The notes beneath the pieces are model-generated. The model did no database searches. It was not told where the DNA came from and saw nothing but the letters and a program-made list of their open reading frames with translations. This document shows, one piece after another, positions 12,844 to 24,026 of a stretch of DNA of 64,000 bases. The stretch's first letter is position 1. Every line of letters starts with the position of its first letter. Origin of the DNA: Motacilla alba alba (lineage: Eukaryota > Chordata > Aves > Passeriformes > Motacillidae); contig NC_052018.1 of NCBI RefSeq assembly GCF_015832195.1, positions 40,459,258 to 40,523,257 of the forward strand, given 5' to 3'. The position numbers and the translations under genes were made by a program.

Positions 12844-15800
12844 ATTTTTTTCTTGCTTTGTTTTGCTTTGTTGTTTTTTTTGTTTTATTTTCTTGGAGGA
12901 AAGATGCTGAAGTGTTTTGGGAATATCTGCACATTGTTAGCACTGCCCAAGGGCTAGTGGTGTTTGTACTCTATGTGCAATGCACTGCATGGGATTTTAT
13001 TGTAGCAATTATTGTAGTTCATTAACTTTATTACAGCTGGATTAAAATAAAATTTGGTTTAACAAACTATAAACTAATAAAACCCATATTGTTTATTCAA
13101 AACAATAACTCTTACAGAGTCAAACCCTGGGATCATTTAAAAGGACTGTCAAGACTAGCAGAAGTTAAACTGATCTTCAAGAAATGCAAGAAAATGCCCT
13201 CCTCAAATGGAGGCTGCATTGCCTGACATTCCTCATAGCACATTACCTTGTTTATGCAAATGTTAAGGTTCCTGCCTTAACCCTGTCTTCAGCTCTGTGC
13301 TATCCACTTAAGGATTCCTGCTTCTGGAGATGATGTGAAGTACTGCTGAGCCTTGTTCTGCGGGACCCCCACAGAGATTTGCATGTCCCTGCCAGCTAGA
13401 ACAGGGATGAGGAGATCAGACAACCTGATGATGAAGGCAGACTCGAGCAAGCACCAAGTGACTTGAAGACAGACAGAATGCAGAACAGTAGCAAGGGACC
13501 TCACTGGAGTGATGGGGAATCACACCTGCTTCTTTCTTTTCAAATGTGTCATTTAATCTCTTGGCTTTGACTGGTTTGAGAAATGGACTTGGAGGGTGAT
13601 CAGACTTAGCAGCACTTGTGCCAAGTTCCTCACTTGGCACTTGTCTCCTTAAGGCTGCCAACATTCTGTTGAGGCTCAGCTATGTATGTGCACCCCGGAG
13701 CCCCATGGGGTCCTCTAGGCCTAATCATTTCCACTTATGCTAAGTGTCTGGGCCAACTAAAACACTATCAATATCTTCTCCAGAGTCTTCTGTATGGGTG
13801 CACAGGAGCAACAGGAGATGACAGCTGGGAATACTTGGAATGAGCACCCAGCATCACCCTGGAATATCTACAGAAAAGTGAGTCAGTTACTTTAAACAAA
13901 TATCAGAAACATCAAATCACATCTGGGAGTTCACCCGGTTGGAAACCAGAAAGATGTTCTGCATGTCAGAAATTTTTCCCTTCCAAGTGCTGGTGGTACA
14001 CTGTGTACAAGGTACTGCATGGGACTGGCATGAGAAGGGCAGGTGCAAAATTAGGATGATGAAGCAATATCTTTCTGATAGAGGCTCAAACCTTTACATA
14101 TTTTGATATTCCCTGCCTGGAATATTTTTCAAAGATCTACTCAACCTCTGTTCATTTTGACTCCAATTTCAGTGTGTATACAATTGCTGGTATATTTGGA
14201 GTAGTGGCAGGAAAATACTATGATAGTCAGGGACCTCAGGATCTGTCATATTAGAAGAAAATCTAAGATCTCAGTAAACTCAGTAAAATAAAGCCCAGAT
14301 GACTGGCTATATACACATCAGGCTGGAACATATCTCGGAGAGTGAAAAGCTATTTACAGAGGTTTCAAGCTATTTTGAAAAGATTGACATAAGAACAAAT
14401 AGGAATAAACTGCCGGCGACTAGCTTCAGTCTGGAAACTAGGGGATTTATAACCAGGAATGAGGTAAACATCTGGAACAGCCATCTTCTGTTATGGGAAG
14501 AAAAAAACATTACAACTACTTCTAAGCAGCAGCAGTTCAATATATGTCTTGTCTTACCAGCAGGTACAGGATGGATTTAAGAAGCAGCAAGTTTTGCTTA
14601 CTGACCCTCGGATTTGACACTCTGCTGTTATCTGAATCTTGGAAGCACTCTGGCTGGTGGCATCACTGATAGACATGTTTTAACATGTGTGGTCATTGGC
14701 AATGAATGGTATTTGATCTGAAACTTTTTAAGGGTCAGTAGAGATTATTTTGCTGACCAGTATGTCTCACTAAAACCAAAAGATTCTCTAAATGTCTTTC
14801 CTGCATTGTGCAATTAAATCTGCATACAAGTTGCCCTTAATATAATTTGTTGTATGCAAATATCAGATCCAATTCTGCCAGCTTTACTTATGTTAAGTAA
14901 CCCTCAAACAAATACTCTCTATGAAGTCCCAGTGGGATAACTCACATAAGTGCTGCTCCAAGCCACGAAAGGTGGCAAAGCTTGGCTAGAAATTAACAAA
15001 CATGATGTTTCTCTATTATTTTCAGCCTCCAAAGGAATCTGACACAAACATCATTTTACAGCTGATTGTCAAAAAGATTTTTCCTTGGATTTGGACAACC
15101 CCAGTAGAAGAAATGTACCAAGTGCATGCATATCTTATTAAGCAAATTTAGAGGCTTATTCCTTGATTTTCACTGTTAATGCAGGCAGTTGCAGGGCCAA
15201 CTGTGGGACAAAGGTGGACCAAGCAACAAACTTTGGAAGTTGGTTAACAGTACTTCTCAAAAACCTCTCAGCACCAACAGAGTAGCTTCATTGCATTATA
15301 TCCTCAAAGCCAGCTCTGGCACTACCAATCATCGGTGCGTTTTGAAAGGCATCATAGCCCTCTAGCAGTGAATTATGGATTGCACACCACCTTCCTCGGC
15401 AGCTTGTTGAACCAGAGTCATTTATTCAGTTGGTATTGAGAGTCTGGGGGCATGACAGTACATCTGACCCCTTTTGGGTAAAATTTGATCTGGCATTTCA
15501 TTTCACGGGCTCAGCCACCAGTCTGTCAAATCTTCATTTTGCGGGTGCCCAGTAGAACTGCTGACGCTTGTCTCTAACTCCTGGTGCTTTCATCTTTCAG
15601 CGGCAATAAACATGTCACACTGCTGAGGTGAAACACAATCTGGAATTAAATTTACTGCATATAAAATATGGTGCCCTCTTTATTGGTTCAAATACTTGTC
15701 ACTCATAATTTATTTGAAAGTGTATGGCATTCATGAGGCAAGAGTGCTGCTGGAAATGGAGGTGGGGGGAGCTGCAGAACTCCAAGCCACAGCAGTTTGC

Positions 15801-16804
15801 ATGAGCTCTTCTTCTTTAACACCCACTTCCCCATCCCTTGCCAGTCCTGACTGTTATAAACACATCAAATATGATATCAATGCCTCAGCCAATAAAGAGT
15901 ATGTACCTCAGTAAAAACAAGCTCGGGTAAATTTGGCTCTGAGGCTTAACATCGGTTGCAAAGTGGCTGGAGGAGGGTAACCACTGTTGCCCTCAGAAGA
16001 ACAAGGGTGTAGATGTTTATACATGTACATCTGGGGGATGAAGGGTGAGAAGGATGGGAAGGAGTCAGATTTAGTCCTAGTCCATTTTAAACTCACTCAC
16101 CATGCTTTTTCTTTCTGGCACTCAACTTTTTCATGATTTATTCCAAATACTGTCGATCAGCTTTAACTAATACTGTTCTTGTATGAAGCACCTCTCTAAT
16201 CTCTTCAAACACAGATGTGGAAGCGCGGCTTAGAGCATGGAGGCCAACAAAAGCACTTTGCCTGTACCAGTGATTAGCTTTGATTGACATAGTACACTTC
16301 TGCTTTCACAGGCATACTTTAACACCCATAAATGATTGTTTTAAAATGAGAAGCACTGGGTAGTGCAGCTCTGGCGTTAGTAAATATGCAGTACAAATGT
16401 GGTAGCAGATAACTGAGAGAATACAAAATGCTTGATATTCTTTTCTTGCTTTTCTTCTCCTTTTTCCGTTGTGTTCTTTTGGGTTGTTTTTAATCTAGCA
16501 TTAATTCCTAATTGTCAATGAAAAATTATGGTAATATGTATTCTGCTAAAACCTGGACTTTTGATCCTGCCCTATGTGCGTTTCACAGTTTTTCATAATA
16601 AGGTGCAATGGGAAAAGTAGTCTGATTGTGAAAAAATAAGGCAATGCAGAATGTGAGGCGTTTTTCCTGTTGCAATACACAACTTTATATGTTATAAACT
16701 GATGAAAATAAGGAAAGATTAGAAAGAGGCAGATTCAGGATGTGTAAAGACATCCAAACTACAAAGCACAGGGTGCCAGCAAAAGAATGTCAAATAAGTG
16801 CAGC
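12844..16804. other. Non-coding stretch with one small hairpin
   Basis: No gene was recognised. A perfect 8-bp stem (GTGCCAAG / CTTGGCAC, 13618-13640) lies in a slightly GC-richer part. Octamer-like words (ATTTGCAT at about 13376, TATGCAAAT at about 14853) and a strong acceptor-like string ending at about 15600 are present, but no credible exon follows the acceptor. A further acceptor at about 15025 is followed by 41 open codons and is listed among the rejected items. Confidence 0.55.
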
Positions 16805-16965
16805 AAAAAGCATTTGCAGACACAAATTCTGTTCTGTTGTAATTGCTTAATTGCTAATTTTTTCTAGAATCCTCTTGATGTATTTATGAATGCAGTCATG
16901 TGACGCTTAAATACACACTCAAAAATTAAGCAATAAATCAGAGATATTATCAAAAAACTAAAATA
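16805..16965. promoter_or_regulatory. Candidate conserved non-coding element
   Basis: This is a repeat-free block with closely spaced TAATTGC, TTAATTGC and AATTAAGC homeodomain-type words and a GTCATGTGACG E-box/CRE-like word. The texture resembles conserved vertebrate enhancers in gene deserts. Conservation cannot be seen from a single sequence, so this is a weak suggestion. Confidence 0.2.
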
Positions 16966-17656
16966 ACTTCCACCCACAAAGCATTCATGGCCCCCTTATC
17001 AACCAATAATGCCCATGCTTTCTTTTCCTCTCAAAAAAAGCCAAAGTTTGCTCAATGACCTATCAGCCAGGCAGCCCACATTCTGATGGGACAGTTAGGG
17101 AAGCAAGTTACAGTTTTCATCCCCTTATGCTGATCTCAGCCTCTGGTCACACATGAAGAGAAAGGTGTTTTCTTTGGGTATCAACGAGCTAAACCATTTA
17201 AAAGCACACAAATTCAAACCAGCATATAACACTACACTTGAAAATGAACTGGACAGGAGGGCAGAAAATGGGCCACAGCTGTAATGAGATCCTGGTGAGA
17301 AACACCCATTAACAAGTGAATAGTCACTGTATGCAAGAGGTGAAATTTCCAAGCGATCTTAAGATGTAGATTTGTATAAAGTGTGTTACCAGTAACCAGT
17401 AACCCAATAAGGGAGATACTACTGACAGAATGGACGCCCAAGCACTTCTGTACTTATACTATGATATAAAGACCTGAATGTGCATTTTAGTTACATGCTT
17501 TCATGAAATGATGACACACGGGCTTCTTTCCTTCCACTGAGTAGGATCTAGTATCAAACCCAATTGTGAGACTCCCAGTTCCCAGTCTGATCTGTGAGAG
17601 CCAACAGCAGAACACTGCACATAAATACTGACACTATACACAGCCAGAGTGAAAAG

Positions 17657-17680
17657 AAAAAAAAAAAAAAAAAAAAAAAA
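17657..17680 (+). repeat. Poly-A tract, 24 nt
   Basis: This is an uninterrupted run of 24 A on the + strand, with short A-rich flanks (GAAAAG before, GAAAATG after). No transposable element body was recognised upstream, and no target-site duplication was found by eye, so it is annotated as a homopolymer only. Confidence 0.95.
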
Positions 17681-20197
17681 GAAAATGTAAAGATAGCTGA
17701 TAGCTGGTTGCAGTACCTCTGCATTCAAAAGGATTTATTTTACCCTTATGAAGAAGAAATTTCAAGAAATGTACACAAGCTGGGAAGTCACACATTTGTG
17801 GAAATAATTTTATGAGTCTTTAAATGTTTTATACATAAAGCTGTCATTAGTTGGGTGATAAAATCTGCATTCCAAGTTTCCATCTGTGTGTGTGTGCATG
17901 TACACTCCAGCATTTTTGCAGGTATGTGCACATATGTATTCATGGTACAAGAGAAAAAAAAATCAGACAAGTAATTTCTGAATCCAGTGATTTTAATCTC
18001 TGTGAAAAAAGGCTAAATAAATTCTGGAAGTGGGGATGTCTCATTCCCTTCTTTGTTGAACAGTTTTTGGGTTGTTTTTTTGGTTTTTTTTTTAATAGGC
18101 AGTATTGCAAACCAGAAGAAAAGGGAAGGTGCAACTGAATTAGTACAGATGCTGGATATTCATGGTCACATTAAACAACTTTCATAGGACTTATCTACAC
18201 TTTCACAAGAATCTAGACAGATTTTATACAGATTTACATGTACTTTTCTGGTACTGAGGATATAGTCACCACAATTCAACAAAAACACAAACAGGATCAA
18301 GCATCCACCCTGCAGAAAACAAACATGAGTTCTGCACCTGCAAAGTTCACAGGAAAAAAAATCACTATGGCAAATTTTGCAAGAATAACTAGCGACCTTT
18401 TTGCATTTGAAAATGTTTCCATTCATTCTTTAGCCTTCCTGCCAGACTCCAAGGATACTCTGGACTTGCTGCACTTTGCACTTTGTCCAGAAGCAGTTTG
18501 GTTACCAATGCCCCTCAGAAAGTGAAGTCTTCTCGTGAAAACAACATACAGTTTGGCTGGGGAGAGAACAGAGGCCTGAACAGCTCTTTCCTGAACAAAG
18601 GATTTCTTAAGTGGAAGAAATTCTCTTCGTCTCGCCTGAGTGGCTGGGCTGACATCCGGGGAAAAAGAAAATCCTATTCCCATTGTACGCTGCTGATGGA
18701 GAGCCTTGTGCAGTCTTAATTGTTCTCTGTCTGTCTGCTATCTGACATCTTATACAGAATGGTACATTTCAAGTCCTCTTCCAATTTTTGTATTCTGACA
18801 GGGATAAGAAATGCCTTTTCATATATACTCTTCCACATTTAAAATCCATGTCGACCCACTTTTCAGGAAAATCAGCAAGGTCCCTTCTTCAAAATCCCAT
18901 GCAGAGGCCCATAGATCTGACTGTCTCCCAGCCAGATTCAAAATCGTTTCCCCTTGGGTCAGTGCTTTGTGTTGTCCATGACTGGAAAGAGTCCCTGGGT
19001 GGGTTTTCTCCAGTCATTTCTTTCTCTTGTATTTATTGCAACCCATCCATTTTATGTCAGCTCTTTCTTTTATCATCTGTGCTTGTGGCCTTATCTTTCT
19101 CCCTTCTCTTCTCCATTCATGGTCTCCATCCTGCAATTTCCCCTTTTTTGCATGCTTTTCACTCTTGTCCAATTCCTTCATGTCTCTCTCCCTTTTCTTC
19201 TGCACCTTTATTTGCTTCCTGGTCTTCTGCTCTTTTTCCTGCAACAGATTATTAAGAGCCATGAAACCTGTAGCCACAAGCTGTGTCTGACTAGGCAACC
19301 TGAAATGATAGCTGATATGTTTTTTAAATAAAGCCAGTCCTCAGCTTTACTTTCTGTGAAGTTAACAGAAACTGGGTGTATTCACCAGCACTTCCTAATA
19401 ATAGGCCTGGATATGTTTTAAGAAGCTCAATCTTACTCCTTTGCCTTGAAAATTTTGGTCTTTGTCTCCTGCATGAAGATATCATAGTTATGAAGTTTTA
19501 GTGGCGGGGTGGGGGAGGAGATAGGTCTTTTACTTCAATTCTGTATGCTAACTAGTGCTCATTTACATCACACAGGATACATTAAAACATGACTGAGAAA
19601 CAAAAGTAACTTCATGCACTTGTCCACTTTGATCTTCAGGAAACAATGGAGGGAACCTTATGCTGCAACATGCTTTATTTGCAAGCACAGAGATCTCCTA
19701 AAATACTGTCCTAGCTGAGCAAACACATAACTGTGGCAATAGGTTGAGAGCAAACCCTAACTCCAAGTCATTGTGACTCTCTCCAGCTGCCACACATTTG
19801 GCCATCACCCATGTTCTTTTGCATGACAGGACTCTTATGTCATAAAATGTCCTACCCTTGGTGACAAATCTGAAGTAAGCCATGTAAAACGACCCAATTC
19901 CTGTTGCACAAAAGAAGGAATGGTAAAATCTGCAGTGTAAACTGAGAGAAAGCTGAATATTGCCTTGTGAGGGTTTAGTTCTTTCAAGTTTTAGATTTGC
20001 TAAAAATTCTGTCATGTCACATATCATCTATTTCATCCCCTTTCCCAAACATTTTGCACCTTTTTTGAGGCTTGGGATTGATTTCTGCAATCCTCCAGGA
20101 GAAGCAATCATCACGTTTCTGTTTCTTTTATTAGCATTTGTCTTAAAACCACTAGCACATGTCTAGTTCTCTCTCTCTCTTTTTTTTTTTTCTCCAG

Positions 20198-20651
20198 ATT
20201 CCCAGATGTCTATTTTTGGCTCCAGCAATCTGTGTTTCAGAGTGTTTGTCATGTGTCAAGTTAAGATTATAACTTCGTCCATCTAGAACAGAATAATTTG
20301 GATCCAACAGTTGTTAGAGAGGACAGGATACTTTATTTCAGGAGCAGAAAAGCTATCTGGCACATCCACTGCCCCATCAATTCCTATCTTCCCCACCAAA
20401 AGGCCAGCAGAAAGACTCTGTGCTGGAGTGACAAAGAAAAGCGATCCACTGGCATCGTGCTCATATTTGATGTTTCACCCAAATCTGGCTTGGACATTCT
20501 GGAAGAAGTTTTGAGTTTAGACAGACCTGGCAAATTGATCTATTGTACCTCAGCAGCCCTCTGTGATCAGTATGAAATGCAGAGTGTAAGGCGGACCACA
20601 ACAAGAATTGTTGACAAAGCAGAGAGGAGATTCATGAGCAGTCTTCAGTGA
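20198..20651 (+). other. Possible exon region after strong acceptor
   Basis: A very strong pyrimidine tract ends in CTCCAG at 20197. About 100 nt downstream an ATG at 20298 opens a 117-codon frame to 20651 with a mixed, non-repetitive composition (for example the segments GIVLIFDVSPKSGLDILEE and RRTTTRIVDKAERRF). The frame between the acceptor and this ATG contains stops, so if transcribed this would be a terminal exon with a 5' leader, or simply non-coding RNA. No protein family was recognised. A second shorter frame overlaps it. The call is close to speculative. Confidence 0.12.
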
Positions 20652-21912
20652 GCATGGACTACTCAGTGTATGCAGACATTTCCTACGTTTTTGGTGGTTC
20701 TATATTATTTAATGTAAACCTCAGCACTAAAAGAATATACTATTGTTCTCCTGACAAATATCTGGCAAATATCTTTTAACAAACACATGGCATTTTATAA
20801 GACTTTAGATCTACTCAGCCTCATAATACCCTCATGGATGATATTAGAATATATAGAACAGCAGTGTGGATAAAAAGTTACATGGAAACTATTACTCATA
20901 TTGCCTTCAGTTTAGTTTGCACATGTAGTAGTATTCAATACATGGTTGAGCACACTTCACTCCCAGCTAACATAAATTCCCACTAAAGGTCTGTGGTTTC
21001 CTCTGGCACATACTGGAGTATGTGCCATGCTGAAATACAGGCAAGCCTGCCTTCACTTGAGCTAACCTTAATTAACCAGATTCAATCTAGCCAAATTAAG
21101 ATTATGCTATTCAGTCATGAATCACATTACTTAACTGTAGTGGCTCTTTAGCAATACTTAGCGAAGCAAGCATTCATGTATCTCTGTAAGCATGTGTGTC
21201 TGTAGGGATGTGTATATTAATGCATGCACATGTGTGTCTGCATGTGTGTGTACAACACAGCAAGAGTCCAAGGCATTTTCCCTCAAGAAAAGTACTGGAG
21301 TGACTGTGTTGAATCAGTTTCAGTATTGGTCACCATGTTGCAGCTGTGTTTTAAAAGCCTGGTTGGTTTTTTTCATTCACCTCAGCCTGGATTTTAGTTT
21401 TTATTTTTGGACTTGCTCCATGGAGGAATGAGTTGGATGTAGGAAAAAAAGTCAATTCCAAAATTGTTGCTTTGCCTCCAGTAGTGTTATAGCATTTGTG
21501 GACATTGATCAAATCTAAAGGTTCTATTAAAAAAATGACACCAATTTATTTTTTTTTCTTTTTTCAGAAAAGGGAATAAATCTTTAGAGAAGATGATCAC
21601 TTAATTAATCACGGGTGGGGGGAAAGTGAGACTAACACCTAGCAGTTTGGTGACTAAGAGAGAACAGAATGGATGACCAGATAGCTACAAACAGTGCTGG
21701 GCAGTTTTTGCTTCAATAGAGACTGATAGCAATGGAGAGTCTGTGGGGCTGAACCTGTGTCATGCCAGCCCATGCTTTCCCTGAATTAGCTGTCATCCTG
21801 TTCACTCCCACCTCTCACTTCTGGCACAACCAGTGTACACTCAGCAATACATAGTGCCTACACAGCATATAGCCCTAACTGGAATAATAAAAGCAGCTTA
21901 AAGCTGAGCCTT

Positions 21913-22812
21913 GAATCATAGAATCATAGAATGTTAAAGGGTTGGAATAGACCTTCATGATCATCTAGTTTCACCTTCCACTGCCCTGGACAGGAATACC
22001 TTCCACTAGACCATATTGCTCTGGGCCTTACCTTGCTTTGAAGGATGCCAGAACCTCCCTGGGGTTCAGTGTCTCACCACCTTCACAGTTAAGAATTTCT
22101 TCCTAATATGTAACTTAAATTTTCCCTCTTTCGGTTTGTACCCATTCCTCCTTGTCACATCACAACAGTTCCTGATGTAGAGTCCCTCTCTGGCTTCCCT
22201 GTCAGCCCCTTCAGATACTGGAAGGTTGCCATGAGGTCTCCACACAACCTTCTCTTCTCCAGGCTGAACAGCCCCAACTTTCTCAGCCTCTCATCATAGG
22301 AGAGGTGCTCCAGTCCTCTTGTCAACTTCAAGGCCTTCTCTGGACTTGCTCCAATAGTTCCATGTCCTTCTTACCCTTCAGGGCACCAGAACTGTGCCCC
22401 GTATTTCCGGTGGATCTCAAGACAGCAGAGTGGGAGAATCACCTCCCAAACACTGCTGGCCACACTCCTTTTGATGCAGCCTAGGACATCATTGGCTTTC
22501 TGGGCTGTGAGTGCACACTGCCAGCTTATGTTGAGTTTTCCTTTAACCATCACCCCAAAGTATGTCTCCACAATGTAACACTCAGTCACTTCTCCGCGCA
22601 ACAAGCAGGTGCATCTGGGATTGCCACAACTCAAGCGCAGGATCTTGCATTTCACGTTGTGAAACTTCATGAAGTTCACACAGACTCACCTCTCAAGCAT
22701 GTCAGAGTCTGTCTGGATGGATCCCTTCCCTCTGAAGTGTCAACTGCCTCACAGAGCATGGTGTTGCCAGCAAATTTACTGAGGCTGAACTCAATCCCAC
22801 TGTCCACACCAC
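21913..22812 (-). mobile_element. CR1 LINE, 3' portion with decayed ORF2
   Basis: The + strand starts with GAATCATAGAATCATAGAAT, the reverse complement of the CR1 3' octamer tail. About 900 bp of typical CR1 3' end and ORF2 C-terminal sequence follow, read on the minus strand. The frame 22371-22679 preserves recognisable ORF2 text such as QCALTAQKANDVLGCIKRSV and VILPLCC, a region that normally follows the reverse transcriptase core. Further upstream on the minus strand DSGIEFSLSKFAGNTML lines up with the usual CR1 segment whose catalytic box is FADD; here it reads FAGN (22763-22774), so the enzyme would be inactive. Stops and frameshifts interrupt the rest. The copy is 5'-truncated near 22812. 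Confidence 0.93.
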
Positions 22813-23493
22813 TGGTGCCACTTCTACTTCTTCCAGTTCCACCTGTTAGTCGTCCCCATGTTTTTCCCTATTATGACCTGTTTCAGCAACAAGAACTAGA
22901 GCTCTTTCTGGCAAAGAATGGAATATACAGCAGGGTTTCCATGAGACAACTGTCACCCTATTTACAGGCTGTGTATTAGTTAATATAATTAAGGCATTGG
23001 TGCTGTAAATTAAATAGTATGGAAGACATTTTGCTGGCATTAGATCTGCACAGTATTTTCCATATGTTTGCTTATGAAGCATGAAAAGTTAACAAAAATA
23101 TACAAATTAGAAGTCAAGATGCTAAAACCTTCTGCAAGGCTTTACCACTAGTCTGTTATTTCTGTTCTGGGGAACTTTCTGGAGATTTCCATAATAGATA
23201 GTAATGAACTTTTCTTCCTTCCTTTCCTTCCCCTTTTTTAAGTGATAGCTGCCAAATTTCATAAATCCTATAATATTCTGCACTGTAATTTGTTCGGAAG
23301 CCTGTAATTGTTTAAGTTCAAGCCAGAAGATAAAGGATGCCAAACCACTTGAGCAGAAAAGTTGTATTAATGGCTTTGTAGTATCACTTGCTGATTTATT
23401 TAATCTCTTTTTGATCAAATTGTGATTCTCAAACAAAAACAAGAAAAACTCAAGCAGTCGTTTTTTACCATGAAGAGGAAATGGGCAGAATGG

Positions 23494-23532
23494 ACACATA
23501 CACATATACACACACACACACAGACAACACAC
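23494..23532. repeat. (CA)n microsatellite
   Basis: This is an imperfect CA-rich tract: ACACATACACATATACAC, then an uninterrupted ACACACACAC run and interrupted CA units. It explains the C/V/Y-rich start of the overlapping minus-strand frame. Confidence 0.9.
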
Positions 23533-23993
23533 TGAGACAAAAGGGCTTTTGTGGCTGAAAGGGTGCATCAACAGTCTTGAAGGTCAGTCATGATTCAGAG
23601 GAAAATATGCTGTGGAAAGAGTTATATTCAGTAATGACAGCTAAAAATTATACATTTGGTTACAACCAAAAGACTGGCCCTTGTGTTTCTGCGCTGTGGT
23701 ATCCCAGCACAGCTTTCCCAGTGTTAACAAAACCAGTGCACTTGTTCTAGTGATCAGAAATACATCAATCTGTACCATTTACAGCTATGAACTGTTAATG
23801 TCTCCCTTCATATACAGATTCTTCCTATGCTTTCATAACTGGAGGAGCAAGAGTTTAGCACCAGATGTGAGAAAAGTTGGGAAGTGTATTTAAAAAAGAA
23901 TATGAGTCTTTGTTGGCATTTTTTATAAGGGTGACAGCAAAGGTCCTTTTTCAAAAGAGTGAAGATAAAGTACTGGGGGGCTCATATGTATTA

Positions 23994-24026
23994 ATGTTGG
24001 TGTGTACCTACATGTTGGTGTGTACC
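23994..24026 (+). repeat. Short tandem duplication, period 18
   Basis: The 15-mer ATGTTGGTGTGTACC occurs at 23994-24008 and again at 24012-24026, separated by 3 nt. This is a small local duplication, probably from slippage, with no other meaning visible. Confidence 0.85.

Larger units (their letters stand above)
16966..21912. other. Non-coding stretch with low-complexity tracts
   Basis: Recognisable contents are the poly-A tract (listed separately), a pyrimidine-rich tract at about 19010-19250, a (CT)n(T)n tract at 20168-20194 and a TG-rich stretch at about 21186-21255. The long overlapping frames at 18788-19331 and their antisense frame (19014-19298) come from the pyrimidine bias: hydrophobic F/L/S on one strand and K/E/R on the other. 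They are not believed to be genes. A 117-codon frame at 20298-20651 is listed separately. Confidence 0.55.

Noticed and set aside
12596..13025. Frames of 114-115 codons on both strands with F/L/C or K/Q/N/P repeats
   Set aside because: They are generated by the (TTTTG)n and G-run tract, not by a gene.
15026..15151. Acceptor-like TTATTTTCAG followed by 41 open codons (starting PPKESDTNII)
   Set aside because: There is no start, no donor and no recognisable family. A run of this length after one of many acceptor-like strings is expected by chance.
18788..19331. 155- and 125-codon plus frames and a 94-codon K/E/R-rich minus frame
   Set aside because: They follow from a pyrimidine-rich strand (hydrophobic on one strand, charged on the other). 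No motif or splice support was found.
23122..23571. 149-codon minus frame
   Set aside because: It begins in the CA microsatellite (C/V/Y repeats) and has no recognisable motif afterwards.
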